From assembly GCA_030627265.1 (NCBI GenBank), contig DAOUSK010000005.1:1-44258 (forward strand): a stretch of 44,258 bases of DNA. Reading direction: 5' to 3'. The position numbers and the translations under genes are program-made. How positions within the stretch are numbered: the stretch's first letter is position 1; each line of letters opens with the position of its first letter. This DNA is from Methylococcaceae bacterium. Its GTDB lineage: Bacteria > Pseudomonadota > Gammaproteobacteria > Methylococcales > Methylomonadaceae. The notes beneath the pieces are model-generated. The model searched no databases. It was given only the letters and a program-made list of their open reading frames with translations, and was not told the DNA's origin. Positions 1 through 8,707 of this stretch are shown piece by piece.

Positions 1-192
1 ATTAAAAGATCATATTTAAAAATGGCAGTTACACAGAATTATTTACAGTCTCGCTGTGGAGCTAAATCCAGAGCAAAATAAAGAAGCAGCTTAAAACTTT
101 AAGCGACAACTACCTTGCAAAACACCGAAAACTTACCATTATGAAAATAAATACTTTTATTTCAATTAATTTTTTCAAACTTAGCTAGCTCA

Positions 193-696
193 ATGTCTAT
201 TAAAAAATGGTTATATATTTTTGTTATAACCATTAATATTAGTTTTATAGTAAGCGATGTGTTGTTTTATAACTACATTATGAACAATACATCACCTGAA
301 TTGATGGAACATTACCGATTATGGAAAACATTTCGAGTAATATTTTTCTTCATTTTTAGCTTTTTTTTCTATGGCTTAAGCAATTCTATAATAAGTTTTT
401 TTTTCATACTAGGGGTAAAAAAACAGAAAACATATATTTTTTTATTAGTACTGCAAAGTATTATAAATATAATTCCATTGTATATCTTATATAAATTTGC
501 GAATGGTGATGTTTTATCTATGGGAGTGTATTCACCTTCAAATCTTCGCTTCCCATATGAAACAGTAGATGCCCCATACCAAATAATGCATATAATAATG
601 CAACCATTCTTATGGTTTTGCATTATTTTAAATTCACTTGTTTTAATTCAAGAATTTATTTTCTTTATCAAAGTACGTCATCAATTTTTAGCCTAA
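193..696 (+). CDS. hypothetical multi-pass membrane protein
   Basis: 167-aa ORF with several hydrophobic segments; stop codon lies inside a GCCTAACAA motif (691-699). Confidence 0.55.
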   Translation: MSIKKWLYIFVITINISFIVSDVLFYNYIMNNTSPELMEHYRLWKTFRVIFFFIFSFFFYGLSNSIISFFFILGVKKQKTYIFLLVLQSIINIIPLYILYKFANGDVLSMGVYSPSNLRFPYETVDAPYQIMHIIMQPFLWFCIILNSLVLIQEFIFFIKVRHQFLA

Positions 697-736
697 CAAT
701 GTGTTATACCAATCCCAATAAATAATGACGGTTATT

Positions 737-782
737 CCCGAAATATTTAATCGGGACCCTCATAGGTTCCTGCTAGGAACCT
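737..782. repeat. pair of small hairpins (CCCGA-N9-TCGGG and AGGTTCC-TGCTA-GGAACCT)
   Basis: direct inverted complementarity at 737-755 and 764-782. Confidence 0.5.
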
Positions 783-893
783 TTAGGAGCACTATGCCTG
801 CATTAGCTGTTGCTAAGACGTACAAGCAAAAATACGGACACTTACCGCCAGCAGATGCTCCACGACCTATGGAAACGGTCAGCTGGGTTTTTG

Positions 894-1174
894 TTATAAG
901 CGATCTTCTTTGTGATGCCATATCCTTAAAATATCTACATTCTTAGAACGTATTAAATAGCGAGCAATCTAGTTATCAATAATTAAATCTCGAACCATCT
1001 TTGGATTTGGTGCTTGCTCTACTTCCACCCCTAAATATGGGAACATTTTTAGCTGACTTATCCCTTTTAATATTGAGGCTGCGACCGCTGGGCAGCTAAC
1101 GGATTTTTTACCTCAATGAATTCTCTAAGCTTCTTTAAATCATCTATTGATTCTGGTGTATATGAAATCCTCAT
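894..1174 (-). pseudogene. ParE/RelE-family toxin remnant (one frameshift, one in-frame TAG)
   Basis: Minus strand reads MRISYTPESIDDLKKLREFIEVKNPLAAQR / frameshift / VAASILKGISQLKMFPYLGVEVEQAPNPKMVRDLIIDN*IARYLIRSKNVDILRIWHHKEDRL*; the LRIWHHKEDR end is typical of ParE/RelE; ATGA overlap with the antitoxin stop. Confidence 0.8.
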
Positions 1175-1437
1175 AGACTTGGCGGTTCAACCTCATTATC
1201 CATACCCCAGCTTTCAAGCCAGTTAATGACTTCTTTTTCTTCAATCAATTTTCCAGACTTGACAGAATCAATCGCTTCAATAGTTTCAACCCACCTTTGA
1301 TCCTCAAGAGATTTTCTAGCCAGAAACTCCTTAATTGCTTGGTTAATAAGGTAGCTCTTGCTTCTATCAAGTTTTTTTGACAAGTCCTCCAGAGGATTTT
1401 CAATTTCAGGTTGTAACCTTACGCTTGTAACACCCAT
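1171..1437 (-). CDS. CopG/ribbon-helix-helix family antitoxin
   Basis: 88 aa, TSVRLQPEIENPLEDLSKKLDRSKSYLINQAIKEFL RHH signature; coupled to a downstream ParE-like ORF. Confidence 0.8.
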   Translation of the reverse strand: MGVTSVRLQPEIENPLEDLSKKLDRSKSYLINQAIKEFLARKSLEDQRWVETIEAIDSVKSGKLIEEKEVINWLESWGMDNEVEPPSL

Positions 1438-1595
1438 AACAGCCTCTATAAAATATTTCTTTGTAATACATTGTAGGTTTTTTAATTGTTTTTTTCAATA
1501 TCCTGCTGATGGTTAGCTAAAGATTTAGCTTATAACTACTCACTAAATAGTCCGCATATTGACCCTTAATTCACATTTAAAACTAATCACCAGGC

Positions 1596-1628
1596 AAAAA
1601 AATGCCCCGATAAATCGAGGCATTTTCT
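1596..1628 (-). terminator. rho-independent terminator after fae
   Basis: AAAATGCC(CCGATAAATCGA)GGCATTTT inverted repeat; minus-strand T-tract. Confidence 0.75.
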
Positions 1629-1672
1629 TAAACTCTGTGTAACTTAAAGCGATTTAAAAAATCGCCGTTAAA

Positions 1673-2239
1673 TTATACTTTGTTTGCAGCAAAAGGATGC
1701 TCAGAAGTTGCTTTAGCAGCAACAACTTCAGCAGCTGTTGGTGTACCAGCTACAGCATTCTTGATTGAAGCTTTAACAGCATCGTAGTTGTTTTTCTCGA
1801 TAGCTGCGTCATCTTCAGCCATCCAGTGAATGAAAACACCAACAGAGATGAAGATATCATCAGCTTCGTCTGCAGGAATAGTTCCATCTTCAACACAATC
1901 AGCAACAGCCATTGCAACACCACGTTGAGCAGGGCCGAACATTTGAACTGCTTGCTTAGAACCTTTGATTGTTACTTTGTTGAACATAACAGTTGCAGGT
2001 CTAACCATAAGGTTAGGAGCAACAACAGCTAGAAGGCTAGAAAAACCATCTTTGTTGTTTGTTAGGCAGTTAGCAAATGCAGACTCAGCAGCAGAACCAC
2101 GAGGTCCCATCATTAAGTCAATGTGAGCAACTTCGTTACCGTCGCCGTTTAAAGATTCACCTACACGTAAGTTATTGATTTTAGCCATGTTACTTTGATC
2201 CTCAGAAAAAAATGAAAAAACTTTATCTAAAATTGACAT
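1673..2239 (-). CDS. fae: formaldehyde-activating enzyme (Fae); canonical start may be at 2188 ([12 protein letters not shown]...)
   Basis: [29 protein letters not shown]...[37 protein letters not shown] is the Fae signature. Confidence 0.95.
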   Translation of the reverse strand: MSILDKVFSFFSEDQSNMAKINNLRVGESLNGDGNEVAHIDLMMGPRGSAAESAFANCLTNNKDGFSSLLAVVAPNLMVRPATVMFNKVTIKGSKQAVQMFGPAQRGVAMAVADCVEDGTIPADEADDIFISVGVFIHWMAEDDAAIEKNNYDAVKASIKNAVAGTPTAAEVVAAKATSEHPFAANKV

Positions 2240-2305
2240 TGAAAATGTCCCCTAATACTTCAATTTATATTGGATGACAACGACTCATAAGCCAAACAAC
2301 TTACT

Positions 2306-3154
2306 CTAACTCAATAACTGCTGTAATGTTGCCACCAAAACCGTTATTACCGTTAAATCCGCTGTTGTCCCTGGATTAATTCCAGCAGACTTGAACTCGG
2401 TATCTACATTACGTAGATAATCCTCTAATTGCTCAGGTCTTTCTGTTGTAGATAGCTTATCATCAACCAAAGCCATCGTATCCATCACCATCCTAGTGTG
2501 AAGATTGTCGTATTTTCGTTCGATATGACTATCAGGATATTTAGCCAACATTGCTGCAAATACTGCCGCCGCCGACCAACCTGTATCACCCCACCGATTG
2601 AACGCATTATTATACCTTAAAATCAGAAAATCAAAAATATCTTTATAATCCGTTACATATTGTAAGGCAATTCTATCGCGCTGACTTGCTAGCTGCATGG
2701 CTCCCTTTAATGTCACACTTGCGGCTTCGCTCACATCTTGCTCATCAGCACCACCTAAGCCACCGGGCGAAGCCAATGAAATTGCCCGAAAAACCCAGTC
2801 AGCATCTGCCACTGTTGTGCTATTTAAAATGAATGCTAACTGCTCTTTTAAGTCTTGCTCTGTAACAGACTTTTCAGCCGCTATTATTAATGGGGCTGCT
2901 AATAAAATAATGCCTAAATTAGTATTGCAACCCACCGCATCACGTGTTGCTTTGACCGCATAATAAATTCGTTCCCCTAAGGAGTATGCCGAGTTAGTCA
3001 AAGGAACTGCACTTTTTTTAGCACTAATACGAAAGTCTTCAACCGTCATATCATGCCCATCGGCATAAATACTCACATTACCCGGTTTAAACGCCTGTAG
3101 CTCTACCTCACAAGCATGCTGATATGCATCACTTAATTGCTGCTGATTTAACAT
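2306..3154 (-). CDS. CitG-like (triphosphoribosyl-dephospho-CoA synthase family) protein, H4MPT/methylofuran-associated
   Basis: ACEVELQAFKPGNVSIYADGHDMTVEDFRISA motif; co-directional with fae. Confidence 0.8.
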   Translation of the reverse strand: MLNQQQLSDAYQHACEVELQAFKPGNVSIYADGHDMTVEDFRISAKKSAVPLTNSAYSLGERIYYAVKATRDAVGCNTNLGIILLAAPLIIAAEKSVTEQDLKEQLAFILNSTTVADADWVFRAISLASPGGLGGADEQDVSEAASVTLKGAMQLASQRDRIALQYVTDYKDIFDFLILRYNNAFNRWGDTGWSAAAVFAAMLAKYPDSHIERKYDNLHTRMVMDTMALVDDKLSTTERPEQLEDYLRNVDTEFKSAGINPGTTADLTVITVLVATLQQLLS

Positions 3155-3178
3155 GGCTATCTCTCTAAATTCCTTAAA

Positions 3179-4063
3179 CTATTTGAGCTGAGTTAATAAA
3201 TCATCAACTAAAATTTCTGCTACTTTGATTCCACAGACACTTTCTAAGCCTTTCCATGCAGGGATACTATTCACTTCGATCACTTGATAGCCCCCGTCTT
3301 GCATACAAATAATATCGACACCCGCATAATTCATTTGCAATGCAGCCGTTGCTTTAATCGCAATTTCAGCCATTTCCGTACTTGCTTGCTGCTGTACGCA
3401 ACTTGCACCTCTTGCAACATTATTAAGCCAATGCACACCACAGCGCTGCATTGTTGCGATAACCTCTCCGTGCACAACAAAGACTCGCCAATCAGAATAA
3501 CCTTCACCTGCACACTTTATAAATCGCTGCAAATAATACACGCCTTGGCTATGGCTTAACCAAAGTAAATCAGTTTTCTTTTCTATGCGCCTAATTCCTT
3601 CCCCCTGGGAACCAAAAATAGGCTTACTAATTAATTGATGCCCCTGCGCTAACTCTTGCTCAGCAATTTTCAATGCTTCAACACGATCTCGTAACACCCA
3701 AGTTTGTGGTGTTGGTAGTTTTGCTTGCTGTAATAAAAAGCTAGTCATACCTTTATCAACACTACGCTCGATTGCATGCCCATCATTATAGACAGGGATG
3801 CCCATTATTTTTAGCGCATGAAGAATATCTAAATAAAGAACCACTTCTTCCAAACTTCCCCCTGGAACGCCGCGCACAAACACAGCATCAGGCAAGCTTT
3901 CTTCAAAATGAGGTATATATAAAGGCAAGCATTTATCTTGCAGTTGAATCCTGCATTCCGTCAAGGAGACATAAGTTGCCTCATACGCTTTGGCTGCAAA
4001 AGCCTGGCTTAATTGCTTACCATGCCACCCTGGATCGTCCGTAAAAATCGCTATTCGTCCCAC
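3179..4063 (-). CDS. RimK/MptN-like ATP-grasp ligase
   Basis: ATP-grasp motifs (LISKPIFGSQGEGIRRI, YLQRFIK, DWRVFVV, AGVDI, EVNSIPAWKGLE). Confidence 0.8.
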   Translation of the reverse strand: MGRIAIFTDDPGWHGKQLSQAFAAKAYEATYVSLTECRIQLQDKCLPLYIPHFEESLPDAVFVRGVPGGSLEEVVLYLDILHALKIMGIPVYNDGHAIERSVDKGMTSFLLQQAKLPTPQTWVLRDRVEALKIAEQELAQGHQLISKPIFGSQGEGIRRIEKKTDLLWLSHSQGVYYLQRFIKCAGEGYSDWRVFVVHGEVIATMQRCGVHWLNNVARGASCVQQQASTEMAEIAIKATAALQMNYAGVDIICMQDGGYQVIEVNSIPAWKGLESVCGIKVAEILVDDLLTQLK

Positions 4064-4213
4064 AACACTCTAAATTTTGTTATCAAAAAATGCTATTATA
4101 CCGCTATTAATCACATCGTTTATTGATATAGCTAGACACAAAAAATTTAGCGCCTTCAATAACCTACTATTTTAGTATAGAATAGCCAAAAACGCATAGG
4201 TTTCCTAATCATT

Positions 4214-4918
4214 ATGAGCACTGAAAACGTACATCTACACGAAATTAATAAATTTGGCTCTCAAGCTGAACGCTGGTGGGACAGAAATGGAGAGTTTAAA
4301 ACGCTGCATGATGTCAACCCATTACGTATTAAATTTATACAGCAATTTATTAATTTACAAGATAAACGTATGGTTGACGTGGGCTGTGGCGGCGGAATCT
4401 TAACCGAAGGTCTGGCTAATAAAGGGGCCAACATTACAGGTATAGACCTTAGCCAAGAATTACTCGATGTTGCTGATTTACATGGTTTAGAATCAGGCTC
4501 TACAGCGAAATACCAAAAAATCAGCGCCGAATCCCTTGCTGATATTGAAGAAGCAAGCTTTGATCATATTGTTTGCATGGAGATGCTAGAGCACGTTCCT
4601 GAACCTGGGTCAGTCATCGCTGCCTGCGCAAAAATGGTCAAACCTGGTGGTTACGTGTTTTTCTCAACACTTAACCGTCAACCTAAAGCCTATTTAATGG
4701 CGATTGTTGCTGCTGAACATGTATTAAAAATGCTACCGGCTGGCACACATGATTACAAAACGTTCATTAAACCTTCTGAGCTTAGCCAATCTGCACGTAA
4801 TGCTGGTTTAGAGCTAGTTGATATGATTGGTATTCAATACAACCCTTTAACTAAAAGCTTTAGCTTAGGGAAGAATATAGATATTAATTACATCGCCGCT
4901 TATAAACGCCCTGAATAA
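4214..4918 (+). CDS. ubiG: 3-demethylubiquinone-9 / 2-octaprenyl-6-hydroxyphenol O-methyltransferase
   Basis: VDVGCGGGILTEGLA SAM motif, EHVPEPGSVIAACAKMVKPGG, NRQPKAYLMAIVAAEHVL. Confidence 0.95.
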   Translation: MSTENVHLHEINKFGSQAERWWDRNGEFKTLHDVNPLRIKFIQQFINLQDKRMVDVGCGGGILTEGLANKGANITGIDLSQELLDVADLHGLESGSTAKYQKISAESLADIEEASFDHIVCMEMLEHVPEPGSVIAACAKMVKPGGYVFFSTLNRQPKAYLMAIVAAEHVLKMLPAGTHDYKTFIKPSELSQSARNAGLELVDMIGIQYNPLTKSFSLGKNIDINYIAAYKRPE

Positions 4919-4923
4919 TTAAT

Positions 4924-5610
4924 ATGCACACTGATTTCCCACTAGCGGCTGTTTTTTTTGATTTAGATGGCACATTGCTCAACACCGCACCTGACTTAAT
5001 AACCGCCTTAAATAAAGCGCTATTAAATTTTGGTTTTTCAAGCGTGGGAGAGGCTGAGATTACGCCTTTCATTTCTTACGGTGCTTTAGCAATGATTGAG
5101 CAATCTGTGCCTGCTCATACCGATGAAAACAGAAAAAATGAAATATTAAACTGGCTCATTGATTATTATGAACTTCATATTGCTGACTTTACTCAGCCTT
5201 ATGAAGGTATGCTAACTATTTTAGAGACTTTAGATACACATGAAATTCCGTGGGGAATTGTGACTAATAAACGGGAACGCCTTGCCATTCCTCTAATGAA
5301 GGCTTTGAATTTATTTGAGCGGTCAGCTTGCCTTATTTGTGGTGACACCACTGCACATAGCAAGCCACACCCAGAGCCTATGCTTGCAGCTTGCAAGCAA
5401 GTTGAAGTGTCCGCCAAGCAATGCCTCTATATTGGTGACGCACAGCACGACATAACGGCAGGGAATTATGTCAATATGAAAACATTTGCTGCCACTTACG
5501 GTTTTTTAAAGGCTGATGATACGCCTGAATCATGGGGGGCTGATGTTTTAATCGACCACCCTTTACAAATTTTAGACTGGATAAAAACTTATACTCATGC
5601 CTTTAAGTAA
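4924..5610 (+). CDS. gph: phosphoglycolate phosphatase-like HAD hydrolase
   Basis: FFDLDGTLLNTAPDL, TNKRERLA, YIGDAQHDITAG HAD motifs; downstream of ubiG. Confidence 0.85.
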   Translation: MHTDFPLAAVFFDLDGTLLNTAPDLITALNKALLNFGFSSVGEAEITPFISYGALAMIEQSVPAHTDENRKNEILNWLIDYYELHIADFTQPYEGMLTILETLDTHEIPWGIVTNKRERLAIPLMKALNLFERSACLICGDTTAHSKPHPEPMLAACKQVEVSAKQCLYIGDAQHDITAGNYVNMKTFAATYGFLKADDTPESWGADVLIDHPLQILDWIKTYTHAFK

Positions 5611-6325
5611 GCAAACTATTCTTATTACTGGTGCTGGCGGTGGGCTAGGAAGCATGGCCGCGCTTACTTTAGCTAAGCAAGGTGCCACAATTATCTTATT
5701 AGATAAGAACATTCCAAAATTAGAGATAATTTATGATGCCATTGTTGATAGCGGCTCACCAACCCCCACTTTACACCCCTTTGATTTAGCGGGTGCCTCT
5801 GAAGTCCAATATCATGAAATGGCAGCTGCTATTGAAAAAAACTTTGGCAAGCTGAACGGTATTTTACATTCGGCTAATGAATTTGATAGTTTCACTCCCC
5901 TATCAATCCATAAAACAATGGCATGGGGACATACAATGAATGTTAATTTGAATGCCCCCTTTCTACTAACCCAAGTTCTTTTACCCTTATTAGAAAAATC
6001 GGAGCACGCTTCAATTGTGTTTACCAGTGACTCTCATGCACGACAAGCAAAAGCTTATTCAGGTGCTTATGGCGTATCAAAAATAGCCTTAGAGAGTTAT
6101 GCAAAAATTTTAGCAGATGAACTAGAAGGCGCTAAAAAAATCCGGGTTAATACTTTAATCCCAGGACCTGTTAATTCACCCTTAAGAAAAAAAGCTTTTC
6201 CAGCAGAAAATAAAGAAAAACTCCCTGCAATGACAGAAATAGCTCCCGCTTACCTTTACTTATTTAGCGATAAAAGTATCGGTATAACAGGGCAAGCTAT
6301 TGATGCAAGAACCTTCAACCTATAA
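5597..6325 (+). CDS. SDR-family oxidoreductase (YciK-like)
   Basis: TGAGGGLGSMAA, YGVSK, NTLIPGPVNSPLR. Confidence 0.85.
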   Translation: MPLSKQTILITGAGGGLGSMAALTLAKQGATIILLDKNIPKLEIIYDAIVDSGSPTPTLHPFDLAGASEVQYHEMAAAIEKNFGKLNGILHSANEFDSFTPLSIHKTMAWGHTMNVNLNAPFLLTQVLLPLLEKSEHASIVFTSDSHARQAKAYSGAYGVSKIALESYAKILADELEGAKKIRVNTLIPGPVNSPLRKKAFPAENKEKLPAMTEIAPAYLYLFSDKSIGITGQAIDARTFNL

Positions 6326-6329
6326 GACT

Positions 6330-6878
6330 ATGTCAGAAAGAGAAATAATTACTTTAACACGCGATGTTAATGTCGTCCTTATTCCCGATGGCAACCATGG
6401 GACATTAAGTAAAGGTAAAGAAGTTACCATTCACCAAGCATTAGGAAATAACTACACCGTTGTTACTGACCATGGGCACATGGTTAGAATTTCCAGCACC
6501 GATGCTGATGCTTTAGGCAAAGAAGTTCATGAACTTAAAACATTAGTCTCAGAAACTGATTCGATTGCCGTTGAAAAAAATTGCTGGGAAGTTATGAAAA
6601 CGGTTTATGATCCCGAAATTCCCGTCAATATTGTTGATTTAGGCCTAGTCTATCACTGCAATGTTGAAAGCTTAGGTGATAATAAAAATTCCGTGCATAT
6701 CATGATGACGCTAACAGCTCCTGGTTGCGGTATGGGGCCAGTTATTCAGGGCGATGTAGAAAAATCAATCCGTGCATTAGAAGGGGTAGAAACGGTTAAT
6801 GTCGAAATTGTATTAGATCCGCCTTGGTCTCGCGACATGATGTCTGAAGTCGCACAAGTACAACTTGGATTATTTTAA
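6330..6878 (+). CDS. sufT: SufT-like DUF59/MIP18 family Fe-S maturation protein
   Basis: CWEVMKTVYDPEIPVNIVDLGLVY and LTAPGCGMGPVIQGDVEK with N-terminal SufT extension; start chosen at ATG 6330 within the longer ORF 6300. Confidence 0.85.
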   Translation: MSEREIITLTRDVNVVLIPDGNHGTLSKGKEVTIHQALGNNYTVVTDHGHMVRISSTDADALGKEVHELKTLVSETDSIAVEKNCWEVMKTVYDPEIPVNIVDLGLVYHCNVESLGDNKNSVHIMMTLTAPGCGMGPVIQGDVEKSIRALEGVETVNVEIVLDPPWSRDMMSEVAQVQLGLF

Positions 6879-6906
6879 TTTAAACTGCTCTGCTAGGTAA
6901 GCTCTC

Positions 6907-7659
6907 ATGGGATCATTTAAAAAAATAGCTTTATTACTTATGTTAAGTTTACCTAGCGTCAGCTATGCGGCTGATTTTAATCGCGAACAGATTATTAAAT
7001 TATTAAAACAAGCGAGTAAAGATCAGCCAGCAAATTTAAGGCGAAAAGACCTAAAGGGTCTTAATTTGTCTAAATTAGACTTTCGCAATGCTGATTTATG
7101 GGGTGCAGATTTACGTGGCGCTGATTTAAGCTATAGTAATTTATCAGGCCTCGTTTTAGACCTAACGGTTATGGTTCGAATTAATCTATCCCATGCTAAC
7201 CTTTCTAACGTGAGCATTTTTGGCGTTAGCATGATGCACTCTGACCTAAGCTATGCAAATTTTAGCGGTAGCCGTGTCATTGCTAATTTAGATTACTCCA
7301 ATATGCGTTCAGCTAATTTAACTAACGTAAAATGGGGCGCTGATATGAAAAATCAGCCGATGGGTTTAATGCATGTTAGCTTAAATAAAGTAAATTTGAG
7401 TCACGCTAATTTAAATAATGCTGATTTAAGTCGGAGCACGCTTCGGTTTGCAAATTTAACCAGTGCTAATTTAAATAATGTAAACTTACTCTCAAGTGAT
7501 TTAACTGCGGCGGATTTTACCAAAGCGAACTTAAATAATGCTAACTTAACATCAACAAAAATTTCAGATGCTAACTTTACTGGTACCACAGTAAAAAACA
7601 CTAAGTTTAATAAAGTCCAAGGCTTAGAAAGCAGCAGAGGTTTAAAGAGTAACCCTTAA
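6907..7659 (+). CDS. secreted pentapeptide-repeat protein
   Basis: signal peptide MGSFKKIALLLMLSLPSVSYA then A(D/N)LXX repeats. Confidence 0.9.
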   Translation: MGSFKKIALLLMLSLPSVSYAADFNREQIIKLLKQASKDQPANLRRKDLKGLNLSKLDFRNADLWGADLRGADLSYSNLSGLVLDLTVMVRINLSHANLSNVSIFGVSMMHSDLSYANFSGSRVIANLDYSNMRSANLTNVKWGADMKNQPMGLMHVSLNKVNLSHANLNNADLSRSTLRFANLTSANLNNVNLLSSDLTAADFTKANLNNANLTSTKISDANFTGTTVKNTKFNKVQGLESSRGLKSNP

Positions 7660-8702
7660 CTTCCAGATTTACTGTCCCAATGAGCTTTAATTTCTAAAAT
7701 CTCAACTTTTATTGAAATAAATAAATCAACTAGACGCTTATCAAAGTGACTACCCGCATCTTTTTCTAAAATAGAAAATGCTTTATCTATATGCCATTCA
7801 TCTTTGTAAGGACGAGACATGGTTAATGCATCAAAGACATCAGCAATCATCACAATTCTTGCTGCTTCAGAAATAGCTTCGCCTTTTAGGCCTTTAGGGT
7901 AGCCACTACCATCCCATTTTTCATGATGTGCATAAGCCACTTCAGCCGCCATTTGAAATAAGGGCGTATCACTCACTGTTAAAATTCCATAACCAATTTC
8001 AGCATGTGTTTTCATCACTTCCCACTCTTCAGCAGTCAGCTTTCTCGGCGCTTTAAGGATAGAGTCAGGAATGCCAATTTTCCCTGTATCATGCATAGGC
8101 GCTGCAAGCTCTAATAACTGAGATTGTTCAATAGGCCATTGTGCGGCTCTTGCTAAGGCTGAAGAATATTGTGCCATCCGCCAAATATGCACACCGGTAT
8201 CTTTATCATTATAGTGCCCCGCTCTACCCAGCATGGTAATCGCATCTTTTTGGCTTTTGGCTAATTCTTTTGTTCTTTCCTGTACTATCAATTCACAAGC
8301 ACGCTGCTGATCGGCTAATATTAGTTGCGATTTAACACGAGCCATCACTAAGGCAGGCTTTATCGGTTTAGTAATATAATCCACAGCCCCTAAATCAAAA
8401 CCTACTTGTTCATCATGTGCTTCAGCCATTGCAGTCACAAATATAATAGGAATATTAGCTGTTGCACTATTTGATTTCAAAATCTTACAAACTTCGTGCC
8501 CATCCATACCAGGCATTATGACACCTAATAAAATAATATCAGGCGCCTGCTTAGCAATAATTTTTATTGCTAGCTCTCCACTGGTTGCAATTTTAACGGC
8601 ATAAGTCGGTGTAAGAACATCTTTCAATAAATCAATATTAGCAAGCGCATCATCAACTACTAATACCGTTTGTAAATTATTATCAAGCCCTGAATTATTC
8701 AT
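7656..8702 (-). CDS. response regulator with HD-GYP phosphodiesterase domain
   Basis: REC domain plus MHDTGKIGIPD, HHEKWDGSGYPKGLKG, DVFDALTMSRPYK; REC phospho-acceptor position reads LLGVIMPG. Confidence 0.93.
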   Translation of the reverse strand: MNNSGLDNNLQTVLVVDDALANIDLLKDVLTPTYAVKIATSGELAIKIIAKQAPDIILLGVIMPGMDGHEVCKILKSNSATANIPIIFVTAMAEAHDEQVGFDLGAVDYITKPIKPALVMARVKSQLILADQQRACELIVQERTKELAKSQKDAITMLGRAGHYNDKDTGVHIWRMAQYSSALARAAQWPIEQSQLLELAAPMHDTGKIGIPDSILKAPRKLTAEEWEVMKTHAEIGYGILTVSDTPLFQMAAEVAYAHHEKWDGSGYPKGLKGEAISEAARIVMIADVFDALTMSRPYKDEWHIDKAFSILEKDAGSHFDKRLVDLFISIKVEILEIKAHWDSKSGS

Positions 8703-8707
8703 ACCAA

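Noticed and set aside
1-94. TPR-like tail SLAVELNPEQNKEAA* at the left edge
   Set aside because: Too short, with an in-frame stop just upstream (17-19); suggestive of a TPR gene remnant but not supportable as a feature.
725-946. 73-aa plus-strand ORF as a gene
   Set aside because: Its 3' third is antisense to the ParE pseudogene and its start overlaps hairpins; the motif PALAVAKTYKQKYGHLPPADAPRPMETVSW could be a gene fragment but I could not assign a family.
7401-7601. 66-aa minus-strand ORF with repeats
   Set aside because: Antisense of the pentapeptide-repeat gene; the repeats simply mirror it.
6907-7659. CRISPR-like short periodic repeats
   Set aside because: The periodicity is the 15-nt codon pattern of pentapeptide repeats, not repeat-spacer structure.
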